The notes: generated by a model not told the origin, from the letters alone. A DNA stretch of 64,000 bases from CAVSUZ01 sp963791885 (GCA_963791885.1 CAWBUL010000005.1:1860001-1924000); one strand, 5' to 3'. Positions 26,584 through 34,385 are shown, counted from the first letter of the stretch. Made by a program: numbers and translations.

Positions 26584-26702
26584 ATGTTCGCCGATGCGGG
26601 TTGATCGTTGCGATCACGGTGGGTGATGCGGAGACGGCGCTCGACGCATTTGCGCGGTACGGCAATGGGTGGGGCCACAAGACGGATGCGCGGTCTGCGT
26701 GA
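26584..26702 (+). pseudogene. Remnant of a VapC-type PIN toxin gene
   Basis: ATG 26584 opens with MFADAG, like the MFxDAS start of VapC toxins; after a frame change the sequence reads IVAITVGDAETALDAFARYGNGWGH to a stop at 26700-26702. The block DAETALDAFxRYGxGxxH is the mid-region of PIN-domain ribonucleases, normally followed by NFGDCFAYA, which is absent. So both an internal deletion and a 3' truncation are indicated. No antitoxin gene is visible beside it. Confidence 0.4.
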
Positions 26703-26723
26703 TCGGTTGGTCGGGAGGCGTGT

Positions 26724-27590
26724 TCACACAGCGTCCTCGGTGAGGAGGTCGGACAACGGGAAATCGTAGCCGGGGCGGGCCGGGCGCCAGCGTTGTGTTG
26801 GCGCTGGGGCAGGGTGTCTCGGGTGAGTCTCAGCTTCCGTTGTGCGGGATTCCGGATCGTAGGGTGAGACGGGCGATGGTGTGCTGCTGGCCTGGGCCGC
26901 CACGCCCGGCTTCGCCGGGCTCGCAGTGATGGGTATGCGGATCGGGGCGGAGTGTCTCGGGCGAGTCTCAGTTTCCGGTGTGCGGGATTCCGGATCGTGG
27001 AGTGAGACGGGAAGGGGCGTGCGGGTGGCGTGGGGCGCCAGGCCCGGCTGCGCCGGGCTCGCGGTGACATGAGTGGGGCTCGCGGCGGGGTGTCTCGGGA
27101 GAATCTCAGCTGTGTGATTGTGGGATTCAGGATCATCGGGTGAGACGGTCGGCTGATCGGCGATGGCGCCGGTCATGAGGACGGTCATGTGGTGCTCGAT
27201 GCGTTCGCCTCGGTCGTAGGCTTGCGGGTCGGCTTCGATTTTGCGGCGGGCGGCCTGAAGGCGGAGCAGCGACCGGGTGGCGGCGTTCGCCTGGCGCATC
27301 ATGTGGTTGGCCTGGCTGGTCAGTTTCAACGCGATAGCGGGCGGCGGGCCGGGTTCGTCGGCACAGGCGAGGGAGTGCTTGGCGCGCGCCGAGGCGACGA
27401 CGAACAGGGCGCCGTGTTCGAACTCCGCGGTGTTGCCGGGTTGGAGGGCGGCGACCTGGGCGATGGCGGCTTTGTCGCGGTCTTCTCGTTCGGCCTCGAT
27501 GCGGGGTGGCGGGAGGGCGCGGCGGAGGTCTCGGGTGAGGTGGCGATAGGCGCATTCGAGGAGGGTGAAGGGGGGTGGGGCGGTGTGCAT
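26724..27590 (-). CDS. Hypothetical protein ending in 46-residue tandem repeats
   Basis: A 288-residue protein I do not recognise. The first 150 residues are charged and helical (TLLECAYRHLTRDLRRAL, EAEREDRDKAAIAQVAAL, HMMRQANAATRSLLRLQAARRKIEAD) and could form a coiled coil. From about residue 150 it is built of three 46-residue units rich in Pro, Ser, Thr and Arg, each starting VSxxDPES and containing TASPAxPG; the third is diverged. The units correspond to 138-bp DNA repeats, so the C-terminal part probably arose when intergenic repeats were read into the frame. No signal peptide is visible. Confidence 0.5.
   Translation of the reverse strand: MHTAPPPFTLLECAYRHLTRDLRRALPPPRIEAEREDRDKAAIAQVAALQPGNTAEFEHGALFVVASARAKHSLACADEPGPPPAIALKLTSQANHMMRQANAATRSLLRLQAARRKIEADPQAYDRGERIEHHMTVLMTGAIADQPTVSPDDPESHNHTAEILPRHPAASPTHVTASPAQPGLAPHATRTPLPVSLHDPESRTPETETRPRHSAPIRIPITASPAKPGVAAQASSTPSPVSPYDPESRTTEAETHPRHPAPAPTQRWRPARPGYDFPLSDLLTEDAV
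26815..27155. repeat. 138-bp tandem repeat, two full copies and one partial
   Basis: Units start TGTCTCGGG at 26815, 26953 and 27091, exactly 138 bases apart; the last stops near 27155. Each unit contains a T(G)CGGGATTC-GGATC block ending GTGAGACGG, and the first two contain a GC palindrome (CCCGGCTTCGCCGGG or CCCGGCTGCGCCGGG). Since 138 is divisible by three, the repeat keeps the minus-strand reading frame of the hypothetical gene open. Confidence 0.85.
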
Positions 27591-27757
27591 GAATGAGCCA
27601 TATTGTTATCACGTCTATCTCATCAAGAGTTAGCCACGTCGTCCACCTCGGCCAGGGGCTGGCGGATCGATGTTTTTGCTGGGTCGCTGGGCCTTGCGGA
27701 GCTGGCGGCCGTCGCGTTTGCCATGCATTGCTGCAAGGCGAGTGAAAACGCGCCTAG

Positions 27758-28617
27758 AGGGTCTTATGAACCTGCGGCCAGTATAGCTGCCTGCCTGAGC
27801 ATGAAGCAGGCGAAGGCGACGATGTGCAAACCGGCCAGAGTGCTGGCATATCGCTCATAGTCCTTGACCAGTCTCCTGCATCGGGTCGCCCATGCGAACG
27901 ACCGTTCGACCACCCACCGCCTGGGCAGCAGCACGAAACCCCGTTTGGCCTCCGGCAATTTGACGACTTCCAACGCAATGCCTCGCTGCTTGGCAGCTTC
28001 GGCCGCCGTCTCTCCGGTGTAGCCCTGATCGACGTAGGCAAGGGTGACACTCTCGCCCGTCGCTTCCTGGATGGCGTCCGTGAGACGGCCGATCTCGGCA
28101 CGATCATCGACGTTGGCGGGTGTGACGTGCAGGGCCAGCAGATGGCCAAGCGTATCGACGGCCATATGTAATTTAGAACCACGCTTACGCTTGGCTCCAT
28201 CGTAACCAGCACGTTGGTCGCTTTCGGGTGTCGAACGCAAGGTCCGGCTGTCGATGATCGCCGCGGTCGGCTCCGACGCACGGCCGGCAGCAAGGCGCAG
28301 CACGGCACGCAGATCCTGCGCCAAGGTCTCGAAGCAGCCCGCCGCCAGCCAGCGCTGTGTCTGTTGATACACTGTGAACCAGGGCGGGAGGTCATTCGGC
28401 ATCGCTCGCCAGGCAATGCCATAGCGCACCACGTAACGCAGGCCATTGAACAGTTCGCGCAGCGAGTGCTCTCGTTGCATGGCGTCCTCACGCATCAGCG
28501 TCAGATACGGCACCACCAACGACCACTCTTCGTCAGACACGTCAGAGGGGTAGGGTTTACGGCGAGTCGGCATCCCCCTCTATTGGGGGACAGCCGCCGA
28601 AAAGTACATAACACCCT
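27758..28617 (-). mobile_element. IS5-family insertion sequence, complete
   Basis: 860 bp. Left end AGGGTCTTATGAACCT and right end (inverted) AGGGTGTTATGTACTT match at 13 of 16 positions. The flanks carry the 4-bp direct repeat CTAG at 27754-27757 and 28618-28621, the YTAR target typical of IS5-type elements, so this is a simple insertion with intact ends. It holds one transposase gene on the minus strand. It landed in the gap between the repeat-containing hypothetical gene and the membrane-anchored hypothetical gene. Confidence 0.88.
27764..28573 (-). CDS. IS5-family transposase
   Basis: A 269-residue DDE transposase in a single uninterrupted frame. The N-terminus DVSDEEWSLVVPYL and LRELFNGLRYVVRYGIAWRAMPNDLPPW match the DUF4096 domain; catalytic residues lie in AIIDSRTL (D), VDQGYTG (D) and WVVERSFAW (E). 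It looks intact and could be active. It fills nearly the whole element and ends six bases from the left inverted repeat. Confidence 0.92.
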   Translation of the reverse strand: MPTRRKPYPSDVSDEEWSLVVPYLTLMREDAMQREHSLRELFNGLRYVVRYGIAWRAMPNDLPPWFTVYQQTQRWLAAGCFETLAQDLRAVLRLAAGRASEPTAAIIDSRTLRSTPESDQRAGYDGAKRKRGSKLHMAVDTLGHLLALHVTPANVDDRAEIGRLTDAIQEATGESVTLAYVDQGYTGETAAEAAKQRGIALEVVKLPEAKRGFVLLPRRWVVERSFAWATRCRRLVKDYERYASTLAGLHIVAFACFMLRQAAILAAGS

Positions 28618-28672
28618 CTAGAACCGCCCTACAGGAGCTCAGGTGCAGTCAAGCGCTCGTCAAAACAGCGCG

Positions 28673-29429
28673 TCAATTCTGTGACGAAGAGCCGGCATTC
28701 TGAGATTGAGAGGCGGTCAGCTGGTTCGTAACGTCGAGAACTATACTAGCAGTAAGTCGCGAACGGTCTACGATGCCCAAACCTCCTCCGATGTTTCCAG
28801 CAACTGGTAGCCATTCTCTTCCAGATTTCTCCATTTGCTCCAGAACCTCCCGTTTCTGGCTCTTATCACTGACACTCTCACTCACCGGCACAAAGCTCGG
28901 GAGCTGAGCCAGGCGCGCGCGGTCAGCGTCGTTGCCTCTGTTGATGGCTTCCGTGAAGCTCGAGTATGTTAAGCCAGACTCTGGATCTTGCAGAAGAGCA
29001 GCCAGCGCTCGTGCTTCCATCATGCCGAACATACTGTGATCGGATTGCAAGAAAATCACATATCTAAAGAAGCTATAGGGCATGAGCGCAGTAAAGTGGG
29101 CCTGAATAGCATTCGATTCATACCCCCCATATCCCAAAGTGAAATCCAGCGCCTGCACTTTTTGTTTGATCAGCTCCGGAATGAGTTCAGGAGAGCCCCT
29201 GAGCGGCTATCTCCTGCTTCCCAGCATGCACAATGACTGCTGCTGCAAATGTAAGCTCCACTCCTCCCGGCATCGTTGCCTTGGTTATGTTTGTTCTATC
29301 GACAAGCTTAGTGACCGGGTCTTTAAACATGAATATTAAACCGACGATAACGGATGGCCAAACTAAAGCCTGGATCAGCGAGACAACTGTCTGAAAAGTC
29401 GAGGATTGCTCCGCCCCAGAGTCCACCAT
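28673..29429 (-). CDS. Hypothetical membrane-anchored protein, frameshifted
   Basis: As read there are two open frames: 29429-29187 (80 residues, one helix in LVWPSVIVGLIFMF followed by MPGGVELTF) and about 29183-28673 (YGGYESNAIQAHF ... TSQSQNAGSSSQN-like tail). Removing one G from GGGG (CCCC at 29196-29199 on the plus strand) joins them smoothly as AAQGSPELIPELIKQKVQALD, giving about 250 residues. I do not recognise the family; a single N-terminal anchor with a PGG(V/I)E stretch followed by a soluble domain recurs in uncharacterised proteins. The IS3 element begins 17 bases upstream of its start and may have removed its promoter. Confidence 0.5.
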
Positions 29430-29509
29430 CTAAATTCCCCAGTGAGTGACCCTGCCCCCTGAAATGTCCCCGCTCTGAGCTAGAGTCCGTTCCCGCCAGG
29501 AGACGGAAG

Positions 29510-29776
29510 ATGAGGAAGAGCCGGTTCACTGAGGAGCAGATCATCGGTGTGCTGAAAGACCATCAGGCAGGACTGCCGGTAACGGAGCTGTGCCGCAAGC
29601 ACGGGATCAGCGACGCGACGTTCTACAATTGGCGATCGCGCTACGGCGGGATGGAGATCTCGGATGCCAAGAGACTGAAGGCTCTGGAAGAGGAGAACCG
29701 CAAGCTGAAGAAGCTGCTGGCGGAATCGGTGCTGGATGTGGCGACGCTGAAGGAAGCCTTGGGAAAAAACTTCTGA
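29510..29776 (+). CDS. IS3-family transposase OrfA
   Basis: An 88-residue HTH protein: RKSRFTEEQIIGVLKDHQAG, ELCRKHGISDATFYNWRSRYGG and the leucine-zipper-like LKALEEENRKLKKLLAE. AGGAGACGGAAG precedes ATG 29510. It binds the element's ends. The last codons contain the A AAA AAC site where ribosomes slip back one base to make the OrfAB transposase; otherwise it stops at TGA 29774-29776. Confidence 0.93.
   Translation: MRKSRFTEEQIIGVLKDHQAGLPVTELCRKHGISDATFYNWRSRYGGMEISDAKRLKALEEENRKLKKLLAESVLDVATLKEALGKNF
29764..29770 (+). other. Programmed -1 frameshift site A AAA AAC
   Basis: The heptamer is in the correct phase for the orfA frame (GGA AAA AAC) and lies two codons before the orfA stop. Slipping back one base continues directly into the orfB frame as CTT CTG ACG, giving LLTPGLRRK. 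This matches the standard expression mode of IS3 elements. Confidence 0.8.
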
Positions 29777-30621
29777 CGCCCGGCTTGCGGCGGAAAGCTG
29801 TGATCTGGGCGATTGAAGAGAAGAGCTATTCGCAGCGGCGTGCCTGTTCGCTGCTGAGCATTGCACCGAAGGTGTTCCGTTACCTATCGCGCCGTGGCGG
29901 CGACGCTGCGGTTCGCACGCGGCTCCGCGCGTTGGCGGCCGAGCGGCGCCGGTTCGGATATCGGCGTTTGCATATTCTGCTGCGGCGAGAAGGGATCATG
30001 CTAAATCACAAGAAGCTGTTCCGGCTCTACCGCGAGGAACGACTGGTTGTGCGGCGGCGTGGCGGTCGCAAGCGGGCTTTGGGAACGCGCGCGCCAATGA
30101 CGTTGCCACAGGGTCCGAACCAGCGCTGGAGCCTGGACTTCGTCTCCGACGTACTGGCCGACGGCCGCCGCTTTCGGGTGCTTGTGGTGGTGGACGACTT
30201 CACCCGCGAATGCCTGGCGCTGGTGGTGGATACATCGCTGTCCGGTCGCAGGGTGGTGCGCGAACTCAATTACATCGTAGAACGGCGCGGCGCCCCCTTG
30301 CTGGTGGTCAGCGACAACGGGACCGAGCTGACGTCGCATGTGGTGCTGAGTTGGCGGCAAGATCGCGGTGTCGGCTGGCACTACATCGCCCCCGGCAAGC
30401 CAGTGCAGAACGCATTCGTCGAGAGCCTGAACGGTCGCTTGCGCGACGAATGCCTCAATGAGCACGTCTTCCAGGGCTTGCCCGCAGCCCGGAGGATCAT
30501 CGAAGCTTGGCGGGCCGACTATAATGCCCATCGGCCCCACACCAGCCTGCGTGGACTTACTCCGAACGAGTTCGCAACCCGGTCCAGGACGGACCACAAC
30601 CAGAACGGATTCTGGTTATGA
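29770..30621 (+). CDS. IS3-family transposase OrfB (part of OrfAB)
   Basis: About 283 residues read in the -1 frame after the slippery site. It has the HTH_21 region (RRRFGYRRLHILLRREGIMLNHKKLFRLY) and a complete rve integrase core with the DDE residues in SLDFVSDVL, VVSDNGTELTS and FVESLNGRLRDECLNEHVF. The end YNAHRPHTSLRGLTPNEFA is typical. The frame is intact, so the element may still be mobile. Confidence 0.92.
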   Translation, partial: LLTPGLRRKAVIWAIEEKSYSQRRACSLLSIAPKVFRYLSRRGGDAAVRTRLRALAAERRRFGYRRLHILLRREGIMLNHKKLFRLYREERLVVRRRGGRKRALGTRAPMTLPQGPNQRWSLDFVSDVLADGRRFRVLVVVDDFTRECLALVVDTSLSGRRVVRELNYIVERRGAPLLVVSDNGTELTSHVVLSWRQDRGVGWHYIAPGKPVQNAFVESLNGRLRDECLNEHVFQGLPAARRIIEAWRADYNAHRPHTSLRGLTPNEFATRSRTDHNQNGFWL

Positions 30622-30663
30622 GTGAGGACAGTTTGGGGGCAGGGTCACAACACCAACGGTTAG

Positions 30664-31442
30664 GACAGTCCACCCTACTATGCTGAGATCACGGACAACG
30701 GAAACTTCGTGATCGGGGAAGGCACGGACCCAGCCTACAGCACGGGCACGATCTACTCACAGAACGGGCCAACAGCGCTGTCAGCCAGGTCCAGCTGACG
30801 GGCATCACCTACGATTTCAGTGACGCCACCTTCACCGGCACGACCAGCGTGGAGGTCGGCAGCACCCTGCTGCAAAACCCCACGAACAAGCCACAGCAGG
30901 GCGACGCGACCGTCACCACCTCCTACACCCAATCGAACTCGCTCAGCTTCGCGGTTGCAAACTCGGTTGGCGTCACCATAAGCTCCAGCGCGATCATAGG
31001 TGTGCCCGGCCTCTTCTCAAGCTCGTTACAGATCGGGATTACCGAGAGCACGACCGTTACCGACGGGCAGGCGATGACCACATCCAACACGGTGTCGTAC
31101 ACCGCTGGCTTTCGCCCAGAGGTGCCGGCGTATACCGATTATCTGGTGACCGTCACAGGCACTCAGGCGGATTACGACGTCCCTTATACCTGGACTGGGG
31201 TGGCGACGTATGAGGACGGCCTGACCGCGAACGTGGACGGCACAGGGCTATTCACGGGCGGTTCTGAAGGCAACTTTGTTGCAACGGTTACCTGCGTAAG
31301 TCCTCCCACGTCCTGCGACAGCGCCGTGCCTTTTACCACTCCGCTGTTACCGGTGCCGGAGCCGTCGTCTGGAGCCTTGCTATTGGTTGCACTGCTTGGC
31401 GTGGATATCGCGCGGCGATGCGGTAGAGCAGTTTCAGGCTGA
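30664..31442 (+). pseudogene. Beheaded PEP-CTERM protein gene
   Basis: Immediately right of the IS3 element a frame reads YYAEITDNGNFVIGEGTDPAYSTGTIYSQNG, then shifts near 30770 (GGGCC for an expected GGGGCC) to continue NSAVSQVQLTGITYDFSDATF and on to 31442. The end VPEPSSGALLLVALLG plus basic residues is an exosortase signal. The signal peptide and 5' part are missing, presumably lost with the IS3 insertion. The remaining open part from GTG 30849 encodes 197 residues of low-complexity Ser/Thr-rich beta protein. Confidence 0.72.
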
Positions 31443-31445
31443 TCG

Positions 31446-31480
31446 TCGTAGTCTGAAAGCTCTCGTAGTCTGAAAAGCTC
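31446..31480. repeat. Short tandem direct repeat (17 and 18 bp)
   Basis: TCGTAGTCTGAAAGCTC at 31446-31462 is followed at once by the same sequence with one more A at 31463-31480. It lies behind the PEP-CTERM remnant and before a hairpin. Confidence 0.75.
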
Positions 31481-31483
31481 TGG

Positions 31484-31502
31484 GCGTGCCTATCATGCAC
31501 GC
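31484..31502 (+). terminator. Hairpin terminator after the PEP-CTERM remnant
   Basis: GCGTGC and GCACGC pair around a seven-base loop, followed by TTATTTGTG on the plus strand. It abuts the stop codon of the converging small gene at 31503. Confidence 0.5.
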
Positions 31503-31748
31503 TTATTTGTGCTTCTCCTGAGGGCGTTTCTCGTCCTCCCACTGATGCGCCGTCTCCGTGGCGTGGCGGTCGCTGGTCGGGGTGCCTTTGGGACGCGCTT
31601 CCTCGTCACGGCGGTGTGACGGCCCGCTTCCCGGTCCCGTGATGCCGGTGCGGGACGGGGGGTCGCTCGCGGGGAAGCTCCCTTCACTCGCTTCGTCCAC
31701 CCCGTTATCGGGACGGCGGTTGGGGTCACGGCGGTCTGAGGGCATCAT
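31503..31748 (-). CDS. Small hypothetical protein with DEAS-x-x-SFPASDPP motif
   Basis: An 81-residue hydrophilic protein (MMPSDRRD... start at 31748 or 31745; AGGAGG-type sequence CCTCCT lies just ahead on the plus strand text, at suitable spacing). VDEASEGSFPASDPPS is a motif I know from short uncharacterised proteins in alphaproteobacteria and other bacteria; the rest is charged and probably disordered (HATETAHQWEDEKRPQEKHK). No function can be assigned. It is divergent from the SDR gene. Confidence 0.6.
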   Translation of the reverse strand: MMPSDRRDPNRRPDNGVDEASEGSFPASDPPSRTGITGPGSGPSHRRDEEARPKGTPTSDRHATETAHQWEDEKRPQEKHK

Positions 31749-31828
31749 GTCCTCCTTTACGAACCGTAGGTGGAACGCCGTGGTGCACGGTGGGTTCTCC
31801 CGTGGGTCCGGGGGTAGGGAGAAGGTGC

Positions 31829-32821
31829 ATGAGCAAGACGGTGGTGGTCACAGGTGCGGGTGCAGGCGTTGGGCGGGCGATCGCGCGGGCGTTTGCCGAT
31901 CGCGGCTGCAATGTCGGGCTGATCTCACGCGATGAGGAGCGGCTGAAGGCGGCGGCGGGCGAGGTCGAGGCGCGCGGTGCGAAGGCCTGCGTGGCGCCGG
32001 CCGATGTGGCGGATCCGGAGGCCGTGGAAGCAGCGGCGGCGAAGATCGAGAGCGAACTCGGCCCGATCGATATCTGGGTCAATGATGCGATGGCGACGAT
32101 CTTCAGCCCGGTGCACAAAATCACGCCGGCCGAATACAAGCGGCAGACCGAGGTGACGTATCTCGGCACCGTCTATGGCACGATGGCGGCGCTGAAGCGC
32201 ATGCGGCCTCGGGGTGCCGGGTCGATTGTGCAGGTTGGTTCGGCGCTGAGTTATCGCGCGATTCCGCTGCAATCCGCTTATTGCGGCGCGAAGTTCGCCA
32301 TCCGCGGTTTTACGGACAGTTTGCGCACGGAGTTGATGCACGAGCGGATGCCGATCAATGTCTGCATGGTGCAGTTGCCGGCGGTCAATACGCCGCAATT
32401 CGACTGGGCCTTGTCGCACATGCCGGAAAAGGCGCAACCGGTGCCGCCGATCTTCCAGCCGGAGGTCGCGGCCGAGGCGGTGGTGTTCGCGGCCTTCAAC
32501 AAGCGGCGGGAGATCTGGCTGGGCGGATCGGCCTGGAAGGCGATCCTGGCCAATAAGATCGCGCCCGGCTTCCTCGACACGTATCTGGCGAAGACGGGCT
32601 ATTCCTCACAGATGCGCGGCGAAGTGCGGCCGGAGAATGCGCCGTCCAATCTGTTCGAGCCGGTGCCCGGACATCAGGCGGCGCATGGTTCGTTCGACAG
32701 CCGGGCGGCGGTGGAGAGCGGGACGCTGTGGTACGATGAGAACCGGGGCGCGGTGCTGGCCGGCGCGGCGGTGCTGGGGGCGGCGTTATTGCTGATGCTG
32801 CGACCCCGGCGCAGAGCGTGA
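31829..32821 (+). CDS. SDR family oxidoreductase with C-terminal membrane helix
   Basis: A 330-residue short-chain dehydrogenase. GGAGAAGG precedes ATG 31829 (MSKTVVV). The cofactor motif is TGAGAGVG at residues 8-15, the catalytic region VQVGSALSYRAIPLQSAYCGAKFAIRGF with the YxxxK pair. The C-terminus holds a hydrophobic helix (VLAGAAVLGAALLLML) and a basic end (RPRRRA), so the enzyme is probably tethered to the membrane. NAD(P)-dependent reduction or oxidation of a lipophilic substrate is plausible. Confidence 0.88.
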   Translation: MSKTVVVTGAGAGVGRAIARAFADRGCNVGLISRDEERLKAAAGEVEARGAKACVAPADVADPEAVEAAAAKIESELGPIDIWVNDAMATIFSPVHKITPAEYKRQTEVTYLGTVYGTMAALKRMRPRGAGSIVQVGSALSYRAIPLQSAYCGAKFAIRGFTDSLRTELMHERMPINVCMVQLPAVNTPQFDWALSHMPEKAQPVPPIFQPEVAAEAVVFAAFNKRREIWLGGSAWKAILANKIAPGFLDTYLAKTGYSSQMRGEVRPENAPSNLFEPVPGHQAAHGSFDSRAAVESGTLWYDENRGAVLAGAAVLGAALLLMLRPRRRA

Positions 32822-32829
32822 GTTGTTTG

Positions 32830-32879
32830 AGAGCGAGATTCACGCGCTCCGACGTGTCCGCCTCGCGCGATCTCGCTCT
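32830..32879. repeat. Palindromic element, third copy (bidirectional terminator position)
   Basis: AGAGCGAGAT at 32830-32839 pairs perfectly with ATCTCGCTCT at 32870-32879; the core 32833-32876 is a 44-bp variant of the 43-bp elements at 19785 and 19842. It lies exactly between the converging SDR and hydrolase genes, reaching the latter's stop codon, which suggests a terminator role for both. Confidence 0.7.
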
Positions 32880-34233
32880 AGCCGCGGAGTTTCAGCGTCT
32901 CCTCCAGCCAGTCGAAGACGACCTGGTTGCGGAGCTGGGGCGCGAGCGGGGCGTCATGTTCGCCCGCGCCCTCGACTGCCGTGAAGGTGAACAGGGTCTT
33001 CGGGCAGGTGAGCAGGTCGTAGAGGTGGCGGCCGCCATTGGGGAAGAATTGGTCATGCTCGTATTGCGTGACCAGCATCGGCGCGGTGACGCGCGGGGCG
33101 AATTGCGTGATGTCGTATTGCATCAGCGTTTGCCCGAAGCTCCAGAAATCCGTCAGCGTTTTGCCGGCGCGGGCCGTTTCCAGATACTGTGGACCGAAGA
33201 TTTCTGAGCGCTTTGCCATGGTGAAGCGCTGCTGCGGCGTCATGCCGGGCACGATGTCGTGCTGCCAGATCTGGTTGACCTGCGCTTGCGTCGCGCCATT
33301 GGCGAATAGCTTGCGCAAGGACGCGGGATAGGCATCCCAGATGGAGACAAAGCCGGGATCGGCACAGACCGCGGCGATGCGCTTTTCGAGAGCTGCTGCA
33401 CGGGTGACGAGCGAGCCTCCGAAGCTCCAGCCGGTGAGCGCGATGTGCTGCGGGTCCACGTCTTTGCGCGCGACGAGAAAATCGACGATGGGCGTGATCA
33501 CCTTTTCCCAATCGGGGCGAAACGGGATTTTGCGCTCGAACAGCGTTGACCCCTGGCCGGGGCCTGAGAAGATCAGCGCGTTCCAGCCGCGCTCGATGGC
33601 CGCGGCTGCACCGAAGGCATAGACGTCGATATCCTGCGCGTCGCTGCCGTTCATGACGATGACGGTCGGGCGCGGACCGGTGCCGAGGGGCGTGGTGAAG
33701 AAGTAGCCGGGGAGGGCGATCTGTTCGTAGGGGATGCGGACGGGCTCGGGTACCGGGTCAAACAGCAGGGTGGCGACGTTCCAGTTCTGCTGCATGAGGC
33801 GGAAGACGTCTTCCTCATGGTCCGGCGTGCTGGTGCCAAGCACAAAGAACAGCGCCTGGTTATAGTATTGGGCTGCTCGCAGGAAAGCCGATCGGGCGGA
33901 GGCGTGATATCCGGCGTTCAGTATATCTTCCGCACGCTTCGCGAGGCGCTCCGCTGTTGCGGTGAATTCGTCGTAGAAGGTCTGATAGCTGGCGCCGGCG
34001 GCGTTGATGCGGTTGGCAGTGGCGAGGATTTCGCCGGCTTCGCCCGCGCCGTACGCCGTTTCGCCGAGGGCGAAGGACGCCTGAAAATTCATGTCCGGAT
34101 CGGTGAAGAGCTGCAAGGTCGCGGGCGGCGGTGCCTTGGCAGGCGCGGCGGCGAGCGGCGCTGTTACGGCGGCCGCGGCTCCCAACACTGGTTGCGCAAG
34201 CAGCATACGCCGGGAGACGGATAGGGGCTGCAC
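32878..34233 (-). CDS. Alpha/beta hydrolase, Tat-exported
   Basis: About 451 residues from GTG 34233 (open to TTG 34272). The leader VSRRMLLAQPVLGAAAAVTAPLAAAPAKA has a twin-arginine-like SRR and hydrophobic core, so export is likely. The catalytic serine is in LTGWSFGGSL (GxSxG), the histidine in GAGEHDAPLAP near the end, and the oxyanion region in PTVIVMNGSDAQD. An N-terminal helical part (YQTFYDEFTATAERLAKRAEDIL, YYNQALFFVLGT) matches the family of dienelactone/pseudooxynicotine-type hydrolases with a lid. Substrate unknown. Confidence 0.82.
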   Translation of the reverse strand: MQPLSVSRRMLLAQPVLGAAAAVTAPLAAAPAKAPPPATLQLFTDPDMNFQASFALGETAYGAGEAGEILATANRINAAGASYQTFYDEFTATAERLAKRAEDILNAGYHASARSAFLRAAQYYNQALFFVLGTSTPDHEEDVFRLMQQNWNVATLLFDPVPEPVRIPYEQIALPGYFFTTPLGTGPRPTVIVMNGSDAQDIDVYAFGAAAAIERGWNALIFSGPGQGSTLFERKIPFRPDWEKVITPIVDFLVARKDVDPQHIALTGWSFGGSLVTRAAALEKRIAAVCADPGFVSIWDAYPASLRKLFANGATQAQVNQIWQHDIVPGMTPQQRFTMAKRSEIFGPQYLETARAGKTLTDFWSFGQTLMQYDITQFAPRVTAPMLVTQYEHDQFFPNGGRHLYDLLTCPKTLFTFTAVEGAGEHDAPLAPQLRNQVVFDWLEETLKLRG

Positions 34234-34385
34234 AGCGACGACACACTCCAATGCCGGTGCGAGAGCTAGCAACGTGCGGACTGCTGGGGAAGCGCGGGCG
34301 GACGTCCGATTGCTACGCCACGCGAAGCAACCCGCCTGGACGGCCTTGGTTCAGGAGGTGTTCCAGTCAGGATTGGGGGATCGAT

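Larger units (their letters stand above)
29446..30648 (+). mobile_element. IS3-family insertion sequence (IS407-like)
   Basis: About 1203 bp. Left end GTGACCCTGCCCCC and right end GGGGGCAGGGTCAC are perfect inverted repeats of 14 bases, continuing imperfectly inward (GAAATGTCC against AAACTGTCC). It carries orfA and orfB joined by a slippery heptamer. No target duplication is seen: the left flank reads CCAGTGA and the right AACACCAAC. Both flanks are gene fragments, so the copy probably took part in a deletion or recombination after insertion. Confidence 0.88.

Noticed and set aside
25049..27136. 695-residue frame around the flavin monooxygenase
   Set aside because: The first 236 residues are Arg/Pro-rich antisense reading through the 138-bp repeats; the enzyme starts at 26428.
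26815..27155. CRISPR array
   Set aside because: Only two and a half 138-bp units with no spacer structure and no cas genes; it is a tandem repeat.
29590..30621. OrfB starting at 29590
   Set aside because: The first 60 codons are the shadow of orfA; real OrfB sequence begins after the slippery site at 29770.
30849..31442. Intact 197-residue secreted protein
   Set aside because: In-frame upstream codons up to the IS3 end encode more of the same protein, so this is the 3' part of a truncated gene without signal peptide.
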